DNA from: Psychrilyobacter piezotolerans
GTDB lineage: Bacteria; Fusobacteriota; Fusobacteriia; Fusobacteriales; Fusobacteriaceae
Assembly (NCBI RefSeq): GCF_003391055.1
Contig: NZ_QUAJ01000001.1
Location: 238,269-302,268 of the forward strand
Direction of reading: 5' to 3'
DNA length: 64,000 nucleotides
A program made the position numbers and the translations under genes. Within the stretch, counting starts at the first letter, position 1. Each line of letters starts with the position of its first letter. Of this stretch, positions 16,949 through 26,320 are shown piece by piece. The notes beneath the pieces are model-generated. The model ran no database searches. It had not been told where the DNA came from and saw nothing but the letters and a program-made list of their open reading frames with translations.

Positions 16949-18727
16949 TTATTCTATTTCATTAAAATAACCATATTTCGACAGGATAGCTTTAACCTTA
17001 GGTACATTTTCTTCCTTTATAAGGATATAAAAACCCTCTGCTTTTAAAATATATTCTTTTAACTTACTATCTGTAGCCAGGATCTTAAAAAATTCTTTGT
17101 CCTGTTTAACTTTAAATACCTTTATCTCAGATTCATGAGTCAGGCAGTTTACTTTAGATCTCAACTCATCAAAGAAAGTCTCCCAAACTTGGGGGAGGTC
17201 TTTATAAAATTTATTTTTAAATTCTTTTATCCTTTCCTCTAGTTCCTTTATTGTTGCAATTCCCTTTAAGAATCTTCCCTTATCCATCCTATATTTATTT
17301 TCACCAATCTTGATAGATATTTTTTCTAAAAACATAGACATTATAGGAGCTGACCCAATGATGGTTATTAAAAGAAGATCTTCATCATATACTATCTCTG
17401 CGTCTTCATTTTCCTCTGCGAAAGCATACTCATCTGCCCGCCCCAGGACATATTCTCCTAATTTAGTCAGCTCTATATATTTTAACCCATCATATTTCGA
17501 TAAATAATTATTCTTCAAATATAATCCATTGTTGCCGCTGGGCAGGTCATAATAAAGGGTAAATAATCCCAAACTTCCTAAAAGGAAGAATATCGACTTT
17601 ACAAAGGGCTCAATGATATATCTATGATATTCATCATACTGGGATATTCTGGTCCTTCCATAGTTTGATTCATTTATATACACATAATCATATACATCTT
17701 TTAACTCAATGATATCTAAAAACTCATCTCTATAAACCAGATAGTTTATAATATTTGAAATACTTATGGTCTTTTCCGACGGCAGTTCCATGATTAATTT
17801 CACTATAGTCTGAAGTGATCTGGTCAGATTTTCTGTTTTCTTTATATTTTTTACACCCTTTAAATAATTCAGGTATTTAGTTGTATATTCATACCCATCG
17901 TTCTTTGTAAGTTTTCCGCTGAGGAACTCGTTTATAATATATTTAAATTTGTCCAGCTTAAAGTTTTCCGGGACAAGGTATTCATCTTTTATCAGATAGA
18001 ATAACAGTCCCATAGTTTCAGTTTTTAAATAATCCAAATCTTTATTTTCACTATAAAATTCTGAAATATCACAGTATTTCTGCATATCCCTTTTGCTCTC
18101 TTTGAGGAGTTTTAAACTGGTAGAAAGTTTTATATTTCCCTGGCTGTAAAAATTATAGTATAAACTATACTTTTTACATATTTCCTCTTCAGAGTTATGT
18201 TTATAGGTATAGATTGGATTTTCTATCGGGTGGATAAAATAATCTCTCACTTTATTTGGACAATGGGGTCTTATTTTCCTGATGATATCATTGTCTAAAT
18301 ATAAATACCCCGGCCCTTCTTTAGCTATTTTATTTTTTTTATAATGAAAAAATTTATATCTGTCCTTTAAATTCTCACTGGTTTCATAGGTGTGTTCTTT
18401 TTCAAAGAACTCCTCTATCTGCGACTCTTCCAAGATATATTTTCCGCTCCACAAGATACTTCTAAAGATCTCCTGAATATCCTCTTCCAGGCTGTTAAAT
18501 ATCTCTACAAAAGTTTCTTTTTTATAGAAAGCTTCCTCCAATAGATCTACAAATACCGATTTATTCGACGTTTCCGATAACAATGAAACCTCAAATATAT
18601 CCAAATGAAGACCAATGTGTCCATCTGCTATCCAGTCTATAAAATATTTTTTATACAAACTATAGATTCCATCTTTTGTATAAAAATTTGTAATCGAACT
18701 TTTAAATTTATCTCTGCTTATCCCCAT
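16949..18727 (-). CDS. Uncharacterised 592-aa SNF2-helicase partner with XPB/Ssl2-N-like C-terminus
   Basis: I do not recognise the whole protein. It starts five bases after the SNF2 helicase stop with the SD aggag, so it is almost certainly its operon partner. It is soluble, acidic and helical. Around residues 395-440 it reads LGLFTLYYDLPSGN ... YIELTKLGEYVLG, a winged-helix-like pattern. The C-terminal ~120 residues (YRMDKGRFLKGIATIKELEE; LPQVWETFFDEL; then ILIKEENVPKVKAILSKYGY) follow the order seen in the helicase XPB/Ssl2 N-terminal (Helicase_C_3) family: a Y-x-L start, an LPQ-x-V/W helix, and a final strand plus L-x-x-x-GY helix. By that resemblance it may recognise DNA or regulate the helicase; this is inference, and no catalytic motif is visible. 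Confidence 0.7.
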   Translation of the reverse strand: MGISRDKFKSSITNFYTKDGIYSLYKKYFIDWIADGHIGLHLDIFEVSLLSETSNKSVFVDLLEEAFYKKETFVEIFNSLEEDIQEIFRSILWSGKYILEESQIEEFFEKEHTYETSENLKDRYKFFHYKKNKIAKEGPGYLYLDNDIIRKIRPHCPNKVRDYFIHPIENPIYTYKHNSEEEICKKYSLYYNFYSQGNIKLSTSLKLLKESKRDMQKYCDISEFYSENKDLDYLKTETMGLLFYLIKDEYLVPENFKLDKFKYIINEFLSGKLTKNDGYEYTTKYLNYLKGVKNIKKTENLTRSLQTIVKLIMELPSEKTISISNIINYLVYRDEFLDIIELKDVYDYVYINESNYGRTRISQYDEYHRYIIEPFVKSIFFLLGSLGLFTLYYDLPSGNNGLYLKNNYLSKYDGLKYIELTKLGEYVLGRADEYAFAEENEDAEIVYDEDLLLITIIGSAPIMSMFLEKISIKIGENKYRMDKGRFLKGIATIKELEERIKEFKNKFYKDLPQVWETFFDELRSKVNCLTHESEIKVFKVKQDKEFFKILATDSKLKEYILKAEGFYILIKEENVPKVKAILSKYGYFNEIE

Positions 18728-18732
18728 TTTAA

Positions 18733-21483
18733 TTACACTCCTAACATATATTCAATATCAGATTCACTTAGACTTTTAACTGCAACAGTATCTGTAGTTA
18801 TAAGGCTGTTAAATAATTTATTTTTTTCCATCTGTAAACTAAGCATCTTTTCTTCTATAGTTCCTTTTGTAATAAGTTTATAAGCAAATACCGTCCTGTC
18901 CTGTCCCATACGGTAACTCCTATCTACAGCCTGATCCTCTGCTGTCTTGTTCCACCACGGATCATAGATAAATATCTTATCAGCAGCAGTCAGGTTCAGC
19001 CCGACTCCTCCTGTTTTTAATGTCATGATAAATACCTTGCATTCCTTGGCCGTCTGAAATTTTTCCACTAACTCCTGTCTGTTTTTGGTAGCACCAGTCA
19101 TAGATATATGATTTATTCCATGACTTGCCAGTTCCTCACATATATTATCTATGGAATTGATATAATTTGTAAAAACCAGCACCTTATGTCCATTTTTTAC
19201 TGCTTCCAAAATGTTGTTTACCAATATTTCCAACTTTGCCGATCTTACTAAACCATCACTTTTGGATTCCGGGCAGCTGGCTATTTGACGCAATTCATTC
19301 AATGCCTGGAGGATAAATATCTGACTCTTTCCTATCCCGTGTTCAGTTAATTTTTGATTTATAAGGGTATAGTAGAAATTTCTTCTCTCTTCATATAATT
19401 TTCTTTGCGGTTCATTCATCTCTACATAGAGAGTTTTTTCTATCTTATCCGGCAGATCTTTTAATACCTGCTTTTTTATCCTTCTCAAAATAAATGGGTA
19501 TATTTTCTTCTTTAATTCCTCTATTATCTCTAAATCGTTGTCTTTTTGAATCGGGTTAGCATAATAATTATTAAAATCTTCAATCCCGCCAAACATCTGC
19601 GGATTTAAAAATCTAAACAATGAATAAAGTTCCCCCAAATTGTTTTCCACCGGTGTTCCACTGAGAGCCAGTCTTTTTTCGGAATTTAATAACATCACTG
19701 CTTTCGTTATCTGAGATGTAATATTTTTTATATTCTGGGATTCATCTAAAATTACCATCTCAAATTTTTCTTTAGTCAGTAATTTAACATCATTTCTTAC
19801 CGTTCCATAGGTAGTCAGAATAATGTTACAGTCTTTTACCTCATTAAAATCTCTATTATTTCCATAATATATTCCTACGGTCAGGTCTTTACAGAATTTT
19901 TTTATTTCACTCTCCCAGTTAAAAACCAAACTTTTAGGCATGATGATGAGAGACGGCTTCGTCAGGTTTTTATGCAGGTATGTATAGGCTAAGATACTTA
20001 TGGTTTGGATAGTTTTTCCCAGACCCATGTCATCAGCCAGACAGCCGCCTAATTTATTTTCAGTTATATAATATAACCATTTATATCCATATTCCTGATA
20101 ACTTCGCAAGGTTGCATCTACCATGGCATTTGGTATGTCTAGAGTTTCTATCTCATTTAAACCTTGGAATATCTCTCTGCCATAGGCCACCCCATCTCCG
20201 GATATTTTTTCTCCGATAAGTTCCTCTATTATTGGCAGATCAAAGAAAGATACCTTAACGTCTTTAGATGATTTAGTATTTTTAAATAACCTTTCCAATT
20301 TTTCTATATATTTTTTATTGATCAGTGCATTAGTCCCATCACTTAGAACCACATATGAATCTTTTTTATATTTTGAAATTATATCCAGGATAGAAAATTT
20401 TTCCCCTTCTATCTCCAGGTGTGCATCTCCCTCTAAAAAATCAATTGAATGAGATAGTTTAGCTATCAGCTTTGGCTGCACAGTTTTTATTTTATACGTT
20501 TTTAATTTTTCTGTCCCTATAAATTTATATTTAGAAACTAAATTAAGCAGTTCCTTACTTATAAATTCTTTGGCTAATTTTTCATGGAGAATGATCAGAT
20601 TCTCCTCCACATAGTAACTTTCCTTTAACTTTAACTTTCTTTGGTATTTCACCAATATCTTTATCACGTCTTCCATACTTTCAGACATGGTAGATATATC
20701 TATATCACAAATTGATATTATTTTTTCCAATGAATTTAATAATACCACCGTTTTAATGTCATCTTGTTTCAGCATATTATAGGTCATGGTAGATATTTCA
20801 AAACCAAATTTAAGATACAAACTTCTGTCTTTAGAAATTTTTTCTATTATAATCTGCGGTACAAATGACCTCTTATTTAATTTTTCTATCCTGTAATCCT
20901 CATATTCCAAACTTAAATTATCAAAATAAGAGTTGGTTATAGTCAAAAATCTTTCCATCTCTTTTGGATCTATCTGTGTATTCAGTTCCAGTGCACTTAG
21001 GTAATTCTCTCCTATGTCATCAATATGATAGATCTTGTTTTTTCTTATCACATAGTTTTCAGTCAAAAATTCAAAAATTTCATACTTAGCATCCAATATT
21101 AATTTAACCTCTATTTTTTCCTTGGATTTTTCCAGTTTTAGAGTTATTTTTCTTTTATTCTCCCTAATACTGATTTGTTTAAAATCCTCTGTGACAAAGT
21201 ATTTACTCTTCCTCAGCAGTTCAAATAGATGTGGGTTTTCTTCTAAATAAATTAGATTAGATTCATTTTCCCACGATATATTAAAAAAATTATGCTCACT
21301 TATAAGGTTCAAATTAGAAATTATTTCTAAAGTATTTTTATCTGTTTGGATAGGAGTTATTGGAAGACTTATTTCATTCCCTTTTTTATCTACTACCTCG
21401 ATATAAGATTTTTTTTCATAAAATCTCAATTTAAAATAAACTTCTACCCGTTCTTCACTTTTACTAATAAATTTATCGTACAT
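18733..21483 (-). CDS. SNF2/SWI2-family DNA-dependent ATPase (helicase-like)
   Basis: 916 aa from the ATG at 21483. A GTG at 21495 is open, but the SD ggag fits the ATG. A ~430-residue N-terminal region has no recognised motif except a bacterial SNF2-associated look. The ATPase core follows: GGCLADDMGLGKTIQTISIL (motif I), LIIMPKSLVFNW (Ia), VILDESQNIKN (II, DESQ), LALSGTPVENN (III), PFILRRIKKQVLKDLPDK, and the C-lobe with MTLKTGGVGLNLTAADKI and DQAVDRSYRMGQDR (VI). Bacterial SNF2 proteins (RapA, HepA, DrmD types) remodel protein-DNA or RNA polymerase complexes. The target is unknown. No SWIM zinc motif is seen at the N-terminus. It forms a two-gene unit with the 592-aa protein. Confidence 0.93.
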   Translation of the reverse strand: MYDKFISKSEERVEVYFKLRFYEKKSYIEVVDKKGNEISLPITPIQTDKNTLEIISNLNLISEHNFFNISWENESNLIYLEENPHLFELLRKSKYFVTEDFKQISIRENKRKITLKLEKSKEKIEVKLILDAKYEIFEFLTENYVIRKNKIYHIDDIGENYLSALELNTQIDPKEMERFLTITNSYFDNLSLEYEDYRIEKLNKRSFVPQIIIEKISKDRSLYLKFGFEISTMTYNMLKQDDIKTVVLLNSLEKIISICDIDISTMSESMEDVIKILVKYQRKLKLKESYYVEENLIILHEKLAKEFISKELLNLVSKYKFIGTEKLKTYKIKTVQPKLIAKLSHSIDFLEGDAHLEIEGEKFSILDIISKYKKDSYVVLSDGTNALINKKYIEKLERLFKNTKSSKDVKVSFFDLPIIEELIGEKISGDGVAYGREIFQGLNEIETLDIPNAMVDATLRSYQEYGYKWLYYITENKLGGCLADDMGLGKTIQTISILAYTYLHKNLTKPSLIIMPKSLVFNWESEIKKFCKDLTVGIYYGNNRDFNEVKDCNIILTTYGTVRNDVKLLTKEKFEMVILDESQNIKNITSQITKAVMLLNSEKRLALSGTPVENNLGELYSLFRFLNPQMFGGIEDFNNYYANPIQKDNDLEIIEELKKKIYPFILRRIKKQVLKDLPDKIEKTLYVEMNEPQRKLYEERRNFYYTLINQKLTEHGIGKSQIFILQALNELRQIASCPESKSDGLVRSAKLEILVNNILEAVKNGHKVLVFTNYINSIDNICEELASHGINHISMTGATKNRQELVEKFQTAKECKVFIMTLKTGGVGLNLTAADKIFIYDPWWNKTAEDQAVDRSYRMGQDRTVFAYKLITKGTIEEKMLSLQMEKNKLFNSLITTDTVAVKSLSESDIEYMLGV

Positions 21484-21599
21484 CGCTCTCTCCACTCTTC
21501 AAAAATTCTAATTTAAATATCCATTAAAGCCTATTATATCAAAAAATCTAAACTTTTTCAATCTTTGGGTAAGTTCAGTTCTAAATTTAAAATTTGGAA

Positions 21600-21622
21600 A
21601 AAAAAGAAGGACCTAAGTCCCT
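21600..21622 (-). terminator. Probable terminator after the cupin gene
   Basis: Read leftward: agggac-ttag-gtcct (21622-21608), followed by ttctttttttt. Short stem, good T-run. Confidence 0.6.
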
Positions 21623-21627
21623 CAGAA

Positions 21628-21960
21628 TTACCTTACATATTTTACCGGATGTTTTGCTCCCGGAGCTTTTATTACTATAAGCTCTAAGACCTCCTCATCT
21701 TCATTTCTAACATTCATCTTTATATCATATGGAATTTTCAAAAGAGTTCCTTTTTCATATACTTTAGTTTTTTCATCTCCCAAAGTTATAGATAATTTAC
21801 CCCTGATAACCGTCATATGTACAACTGCATTTGAATAATGTAAAGGCAGCCCCTTTCCCTTTTCAAATACCATATGAATATAGTTTAAATCATCCTCTAA
21901 AATTAATTTTTCTACTGCCGTTTTATCCCCTGTGGACATTTTAAACACTTCTTCTATCAT
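21628..21960 (-). CDS. Small cupin-domain protein
   Basis: 110 aa. A single cupin barrel: GKGLPLHYSNAVVHMTVIRG (motif 1, with His residues at about 41 and 48), LSITLGDEKTKVYEKG, then GTLLKIPYDIKMNVRNEDEE (motif 2, lacking the usual second His). Its ATG follows the permease stop codon directly (TAG-ATG) with an SD in the permease tail, so translation is coupled. Likely a metal- or ligand-binding regulator or enzyme linked to the permease substrate; its activity cannot be named. Confidence 0.8.
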   Translation of the reverse strand: MIEEVFKMSTGDKTAVEKLILEDDLNYIHMVFEKGKGLPLHYSNAVVHMTVIRGKLSITLGDEKTKVYEKGTLLKIPYDIKMNVRNEDEEVLELIVIKAPGAKHPVKYVR

Positions 21961-23358
21961 CTAATCCCCCTTTAAATCCCTGTTCAGGATCAATTCATCC
22001 AACTCTTCTTTAGTATAATGCACCACCTTAAGGTCATAAAACTTATAGAATGATAAACCTATGAGCCCCCAGACTATTACTATAGTTGCCGACGGCATGG
22101 ACAGTGAACTATTCAGTCCCGGCACCAATAATAAAATTAAAAATATTACCCCGGCTATGGAACCAAATATAGATGGCAGATAGATTTTATTATATTCTGC
22201 CTTATATAATTTATAAGAAGAAAGGCTGGTATACAGGTATCCTATGGAAGCTCCTACACTTGAAGTCCCGACTATCCATCCCAATACATTCCTTCCAAAC
22301 CATGGTGCAATCAATGATATTCCCAGGATGAACAGGATAGCATTTTTAGGAGTATGATATTTAGGGTCTAGTACCCCGAAGAATTCCGGTAATATCTTTC
22401 CCCTGGACATGGCAAACAACAACCTGCTGGCAGCCATATAAAATCCATTTATCCCTGCTACTATAGCCGAAAGAAGAGCTATTCCAAGGGACCACAATCC
22501 AGTCTTACCAAAATAATATTCAACTGTATGTCCCGTTGCCCATGTTATATCACCCCTTGTGACTTCCTCCAAGGTTATCCCAAAACTTGTGAAAAATAAG
22601 ATTGAACAATAGATTAAAGCTCCTATTAAAATAGAAAATACAGCCAATCTGGAAGCTTCTTCAGCCTCAAAATTCAGTTCCTCTGCAACCTGTGGGATAC
22701 AGTCAAACCCAACAAACAACATTGGGGCAATAGACAGGACCTTTGATATGTTAGACAGGCTGATCCTCTGGCCTGTAAGGAAGGTAGCCGTGTATGAGTT
22801 AGCTACACCAGCTTTTGCTATGACCAGGCTTAGAAATAAAAATACTATCCCCACCAATAAAAGTACCATTATATTTTGAAAATTCGAGGCTAATTTTACC
22901 CCTTTAATATTTAGATAGGCGAAAAAACACAGGGCAAATACTGCTATTCCTATCTCCCCCAGATATATACTGGATCCCGCTATGGTATAAAGGTATCCAA
23001 CCTTTAATACTCCCGGCATTATAAATTTTGCAACAAAAGCCAGACCTGTAGCATTAAAGGGTACTAAACTTGAATATGCCAAAGTTAGAAACCATCCGCA
23101 TGTCAATGCATGCTTCCAGCCAAATGCGTCATAGGTAAATGCGTATTCTCCTCCTGCTACTGGAAATTTATGGAGTAAATAACCGTAATTTTTTTCTATT
23201 ACAACCATTATAAGCCCGCCCATAAGGATAGCTATAACAGAGTTTATCATCCCTGCTTTCAAAAACGTAGTTCCCGGGAGTATAAATGCTCCGGTTCCTA
23301 TGATTGCCCCAATTGCCAAGGATAATATATCCATCTTTTTAATTTCTTTTTTCAACAT
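21961..23358 (-). CDS. APC-superfamily amino acid permease (copy 1)
   Basis: 465 aa, about twelve membrane segments. The start is the ATG at 23358; a TTG one codon upstream is open, but the SD aaggga fits the ATG. APC hallmarks: DILSLAIGAIIGTGAFILPG in helix 1 (substrate backbone site), GGEYAFTYDAFGW, FVGFDCIPQVAEELNFE in helix 6, and AGINGFYMAASRLLFAMSRG in helix 8. It imports or exchanges an amino acid or amine. It is a close paralogue of the permease at 61732-63159; long stretches of the C-terminal third are identical. It is followed without a gap by the cupin gene. Confidence 0.9.
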   Translation of the reverse strand: MLKKEIKKMDILSLAIGAIIGTGAFILPGTTFLKAGMINSVIAILMGGLIMVVIEKNYGYLLHKFPVAGGEYAFTYDAFGWKHALTCGWFLTLAYSSLVPFNATGLAFVAKFIMPGVLKVGYLYTIAGSSIYLGEIGIAVFALCFFAYLNIKGVKLASNFQNIMVLLLVGIVFLFLSLVIAKAGVANSYTATFLTGQRISLSNISKVLSIAPMLFVGFDCIPQVAEELNFEAEEASRLAVFSILIGALIYCSILFFTSFGITLEEVTRGDITWATGHTVEYYFGKTGLWSLGIALLSAIVAGINGFYMAASRLLFAMSRGKILPEFFGVLDPKYHTPKNAILFILGISLIAPWFGRNVLGWIVGTSSVGASIGYLYTSLSSYKLYKAEYNKIYLPSIFGSIAGVIFLILLLVPGLNSSLSMPSATIVIVWGLIGLSFYKFYDLKVVHYTKEELDELILNRDLKGD

Positions 23359-23421
23359 CAAATCAGTCCCTTATGTCAAGATTACCATCCATTAATACAG
23401 TTCAAAACATAATATTAACAC

Positions 23422-23444
23422 GTGATACGATATAATTATATCAC
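23422..23444. promoter_or_regulatory. Palindromic promoter-like site upstream of APC copy 1
   Basis: gtgata-cgatataatta-tatcac contains TATAAT on both strands inside an inverted repeat, 64 bases upstream of the permease start. It may be a -10 region overlapped by an operator. No convincing -35 element was found. Confidence 0.3.
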
Positions 23445-23498
23445 ATATTTTTAGGAGAAAGATGAAAAATTATACAAATATTACCCCATACAAATCTA

Positions 23499-24467
23499 TT
23501 ATTTCTCTATTTCTATTTCCACCCTTCTATTGGTATTATGGTCTTCTCCTAATGGCATTGATTCACCCTTACCAATTACTTCTACTTCTACTTCTTCTGG
23601 GATTTCCAGATAATCCACGACCGCCTGAGCTCTCTCTTCTGATAATTTTTGGTTATATTCAACCGATCCCCGAGTATCTGTATGCCCTGTTGCAGTTATT
23701 TTTTTGGCTCCCCCTACCTCGGGTTTTAACTTATCCAGATCAGCCCTTCCCTTTTCACTTAATTCACCATCATTAAACTCAAAATGATCTAAGGTATATT
23801 TTATTAATGGTTCCTCTTCTACGATTACTGGAATTATTTCACTTTCCTCAACTACAGATATATTTTCCGGGATTACTGAGTTATCACCTTCTTCTGAGAT
23901 AACCACAATCCTCCTAGGAGCAGCTTCCTGCCTCATCATGTCATAAAACTCTCCCAGCTTCATTCCAAATTTTATTCCTACACTATCATGATATCCGCTC
24001 TGATCCTCTTTTTTAAATTCATAACCCATATTTTCATATAGAACTTCCAGATTAAAAAATCCAAGGTCCCTTCCTACACCAACTCCTACATAATGACCCC
24101 CTCTGGTGTTCCCGCCAGTCACATTGGAGGATGCATTATAACCGCCTCTTCCTACCAGGTAAAACATCTCATCCAGCATCTCATATTTCCCAACTAAATA
24201 AAACGGCATAGAATTATTATACTCATTCTTATCATCTTCTATCCTGGATCTGAATTCCGTCCCCACCCCATAGGTGTAATCCTCCCCATAGGCCCATAAA
24301 TACTCTGCTCCCAAGGTCCATCCCTGATCTATGGAGCCGCCGCTGTCCCCCATATAATCTTTGGAGATATTTCTCCATACATCATATCCACCTTTGATCT
24401 CCAGTCCCTGTGCATAGGTTGTGGTTACCAATACCAATGCTGCCATACCAAATAAAAGTTTTTTCAT
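23499..24467 (-). CDS. OmpA-family outer-membrane protein
   Basis: 322 aa, SD agggggt. A clear signal peptide (MKKLLFGMAALVLVTTTYA, cut about residue 19) is followed by an eight-stranded barrel-like region (about 20-170, alternating aromatic strands such as YHDSVGIKFGMKLG). A ~40-residue acidic linker comes next, then the OmpA peptidoglycan-binding domain (about 225-322) with ITATGHTDTRGSVEYNQKLS, ERAQAVVDYL and NTNRRVEI. Asp and Arg in these motifs bind diaminopimelate-type peptide. It tethers the outer membrane to the wall and shows the organism is diderm. Monocistronic and divergent from the amidase operon. Confidence 0.92.
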   Translation of the reverse strand: MKKLLFGMAALVLVTTTYAQGLEIKGGYDVWRNISKDYMGDSGGSIDQGWTLGAEYLWAYGEDYTYGVGTEFRSRIEDDKNEYNNSMPFYLVGKYEMLDEMFYLVGRGGYNASSNVTGGNTRGGHYVGVGVGRDLGFFNLEVLYENMGYEFKKEDQSGYHDSVGIKFGMKLGEFYDMMRQEAAPRRIVVISEEGDNSVIPENISVVEESEIIPVIVEEEPLIKYTLDHFEFNDGELSEKGRADLDKLKPEVGGAKKITATGHTDTRGSVEYNQKLSEERAQAVVDYLEIPEEVEVEVIGKGESMPLGEDHNTNRRVEIEIEK

Positions 24468-24593
24468 CCTCTACCCCCTTAAAATCATATATACAATAAT
24501 ATTTATCTACTAAATTTATTCCTTATTTCCTTTTTTTTTACTTTTTATTCAGATATTTAATGAGATAAAATTATCAACTTTTTCTAATAAAAA

Positions 24594-24625
24594 TTTACAC
24601 ATTATATTGTGATATATGATAAAAT
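24594..24625 (+). promoter_or_regulatory. Probable promoter of the amidase operon
   Basis: Extended -10 TGATAAAAT (24617-24625) with a weak TTTACA (24594-24599) upstream, ending 49 bases before the amidase ATG. Confidence 0.4.
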
Positions 24626-24673
24626 GTAACTTGATAGTTCAACCTTAACCTCATACAATATAAGGAGAGCACA

Positions 24674-25705
24674 ATGAGAAAAATAAATTTAATCCTACTT
24701 TTTTTTATCCTAGCTACTATAGGATTTTCTAACCAAATTTTATTACAAAACCTGAGATTTAATGGTAATCCTCCCCAAATGGTTATCGATGTAGAAGGAA
24801 ATGTTAAGCCTAAGTATAATATTAGTTATGACGAACAAAACAGGTACCTCTTTGTTGAATTTTTAAATACAAGAGCTTCCTCAAACTTAAAAAATAAGAT
24901 ACTCAATGGAAGTTATGTTAAAAATGTCCAGGTAAGAAAGTATAAAAATTCTACAGGTGTCTTTATATTTTTTAAAAACAATATAAATTATAGTGCCCGT
25001 TATTGGTCAAACCCCACAAGGTTTGTATTAAACTTTGATAAAAATAAGGCTAAAAAGGAATATACCATCATCGTAGATGCAGGTCATGGGGGAAAAGATC
25101 CTGGTGCCACTGGTTTTAATAGATACCATGAGAAAGATCTGGCACTGAAAATCACTAAATATCTTAAAACTAATCTTTCAAAAGATTTTAACGTAATCAT
25201 GACCAGATCCAATGATTCCTTTATCAGTTTGTCCGGCCGGCCGAACATAGGGAATAAATATAAGGGTGACTTCTTTGTAAGTGTCCATCTAAACTCCAAC
25301 AGCAGTTCCCAGGCTAACGGTGCTGATATATTTTATTTTTCCAGAACAGAATCCAATTATGCTAAAAAAGTAGCTGCTTTTGAAAACAGTGTAGGAGATA
25401 AATTTGGAGAAAATGCCGACGATATAACCCTTATTATGGGACAGCTTTTTTACAAAAAAAATAAAGAGGTCTCTGCCAAGGTAGCACAAAACCTGGTCAA
25501 CTCTTATTCCAAAAAGTTAAGAATGACAAACAGGGGAGCACACGGAGCTAACTTTGCAGTTCTTAGGGGATTTGATGGCCCTGGAATACTGGTAGAAGCT
25601 GGATTTATTACAAATACCTCAGATATAAGTAAGATTAAGCAGGCTAAATACCAGAAATTAGCTGCTGACGAGATTGCCAAAGCTATAAAACAACATTTTT
25701 ATTAA
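24674..25705 (+). CDS. N-acetylmuramoyl-L-alanine amidase (AmiC-like, AMIN + Amidase_3)
   Basis: Cleaves the bond between MurNAc and the stem peptide, typically to split daughter cells. 343 aa: signal peptide (1-19), an AMIN-like beta domain (about 22-115, LRFNGNPPQMVIDVEG), then the Amidase_3 domain. Its four zinc/catalytic residues are visible: His in VDAGHGGKDPGA, Glu in HEKDLALKI, His in FVSVHLNSN and Glu in GILVEAGFITN. SD aaggaga. First of four closely spaced genes (gaps of 19, 26 and 14 bases), so wall hydrolysis is co-transcribed with a GerMN protein, YqeK and RNase R. Confidence 0.94.
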   Translation: MRKINLILLFFILATIGFSNQILLQNLRFNGNPPQMVIDVEGNVKPKYNISYDEQNRYLFVEFLNTRASSNLKNKILNGSYVKNVQVRKYKNSTGVFIFFKNNINYSARYWSNPTRFVLNFDKNKAKKEYTIIVDAGHGGKDPGATGFNRYHEKDLALKITKYLKTNLSKDFNVIMTRSNDSFISLSGRPNIGNKYKGDFFVSVHLNSNSSSQANGADIFYFSRTESNYAKKVAAFENSVGDKFGENADDITLIMGQLFYKKNKEVSAKVAQNLVNSYSKKLRMTNRGAHGANFAVLRGFDGPGILVEAGFITNTSDISKIKQAKYQKLAADEIAKAIKQHFY

Positions 25706-25724
25706 AACATTAAGGAGATCAGCT

Positions 25725-26294
25725 ATGAAAGATAAAAAAAGTTTAATTATCTTAGGGAGTTCCATTACCTTCCTTTTAATAAGTAGTATTTTTTTCTATA
25801 AATACGTCACTATGGGAGATGAGATTCCCATAAAAAAAATTACTAACCACAAAAATATACAGGCAATTATCGATATTAAGATAGTAAAAATTTATACTCC
25901 CAACGATTCTTTGGACAGGTTGGTTCCATCGGATATAGAGATTGTTAAGGAAGATTTTGCTTCCGAGGTAAAATCCATCTTCAACGGGATTCATGAACAG
26001 AGCAATTATCAGATTAGAGATGAAAACGGGAATTACTATCCATTTATGGACTCCGATATAACACTCTTAAACTCCTATCTTGTAGGTGATAAACTATATC
26101 TTAACCTCAGCTCCAACATTACCAAGAGTATTCAAACTAAGGAACAGGAACTCCTAATCATATACTCTTTGGTGAACACCTATACAAGTTTAGAGGGGAT
26201 CAACAGGGTAAAAATACTTATCGATGATGTAGAAGTAAACAGATTAAAATGGTACAGTCTCAAAACTTTTTATACTAAAAATTTAGATATCTAA
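25725..26294 (+). CDS. GerMN-domain membrane-anchored protein
   Basis: 189 aa, SD taaggag. One N-terminal membrane anchor (about 8-27) and an exported domain. The last ~110 residues read YYPFMDSDITLLNSYLVGDK, LYLNLSSNITKSIQT, QELLIIYSLVNTYTSLEG and NRVKILIDD, which is the GerMN pattern. In sporulating bacteria this domain accompanies wall enzymes (GerM); elsewhere it is found beside amidases. The position directly after an amidase supports a role in envelope assembly. The exact function is unknown. Confidence 0.82.
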   Translation: MKDKKSLIILGSSITFLLISSIFFYKYVTMGDEIPIKKITNHKNIQAIIDIKIVKIYTPNDSLDRLVPSDIEIVKEDFASEVKSIFNGIHEQSNYQIRDENGNYYPFMDSDITLLNSYLVGDKLYLNLSSNITKSIQTKEQELLIIYSLVNTYTSLEGINRVKILIDDVEVNRLKWYSLKTFYTKNLDI

Positions 26295-26320
26295 AAATAA
26301 AAAGTATCACGGAGGTTTTT

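Noticed and set aside
23462..23776. 104-aa rightward frame with an AGGAGA SD-like sequence
   Set aside because: It lies antisense to the 3' end of the OmpA-like gene and is Pro/Leu-rich low complexity as expected for the reverse of that gene. The SD may be chance in an AT-rich gap.
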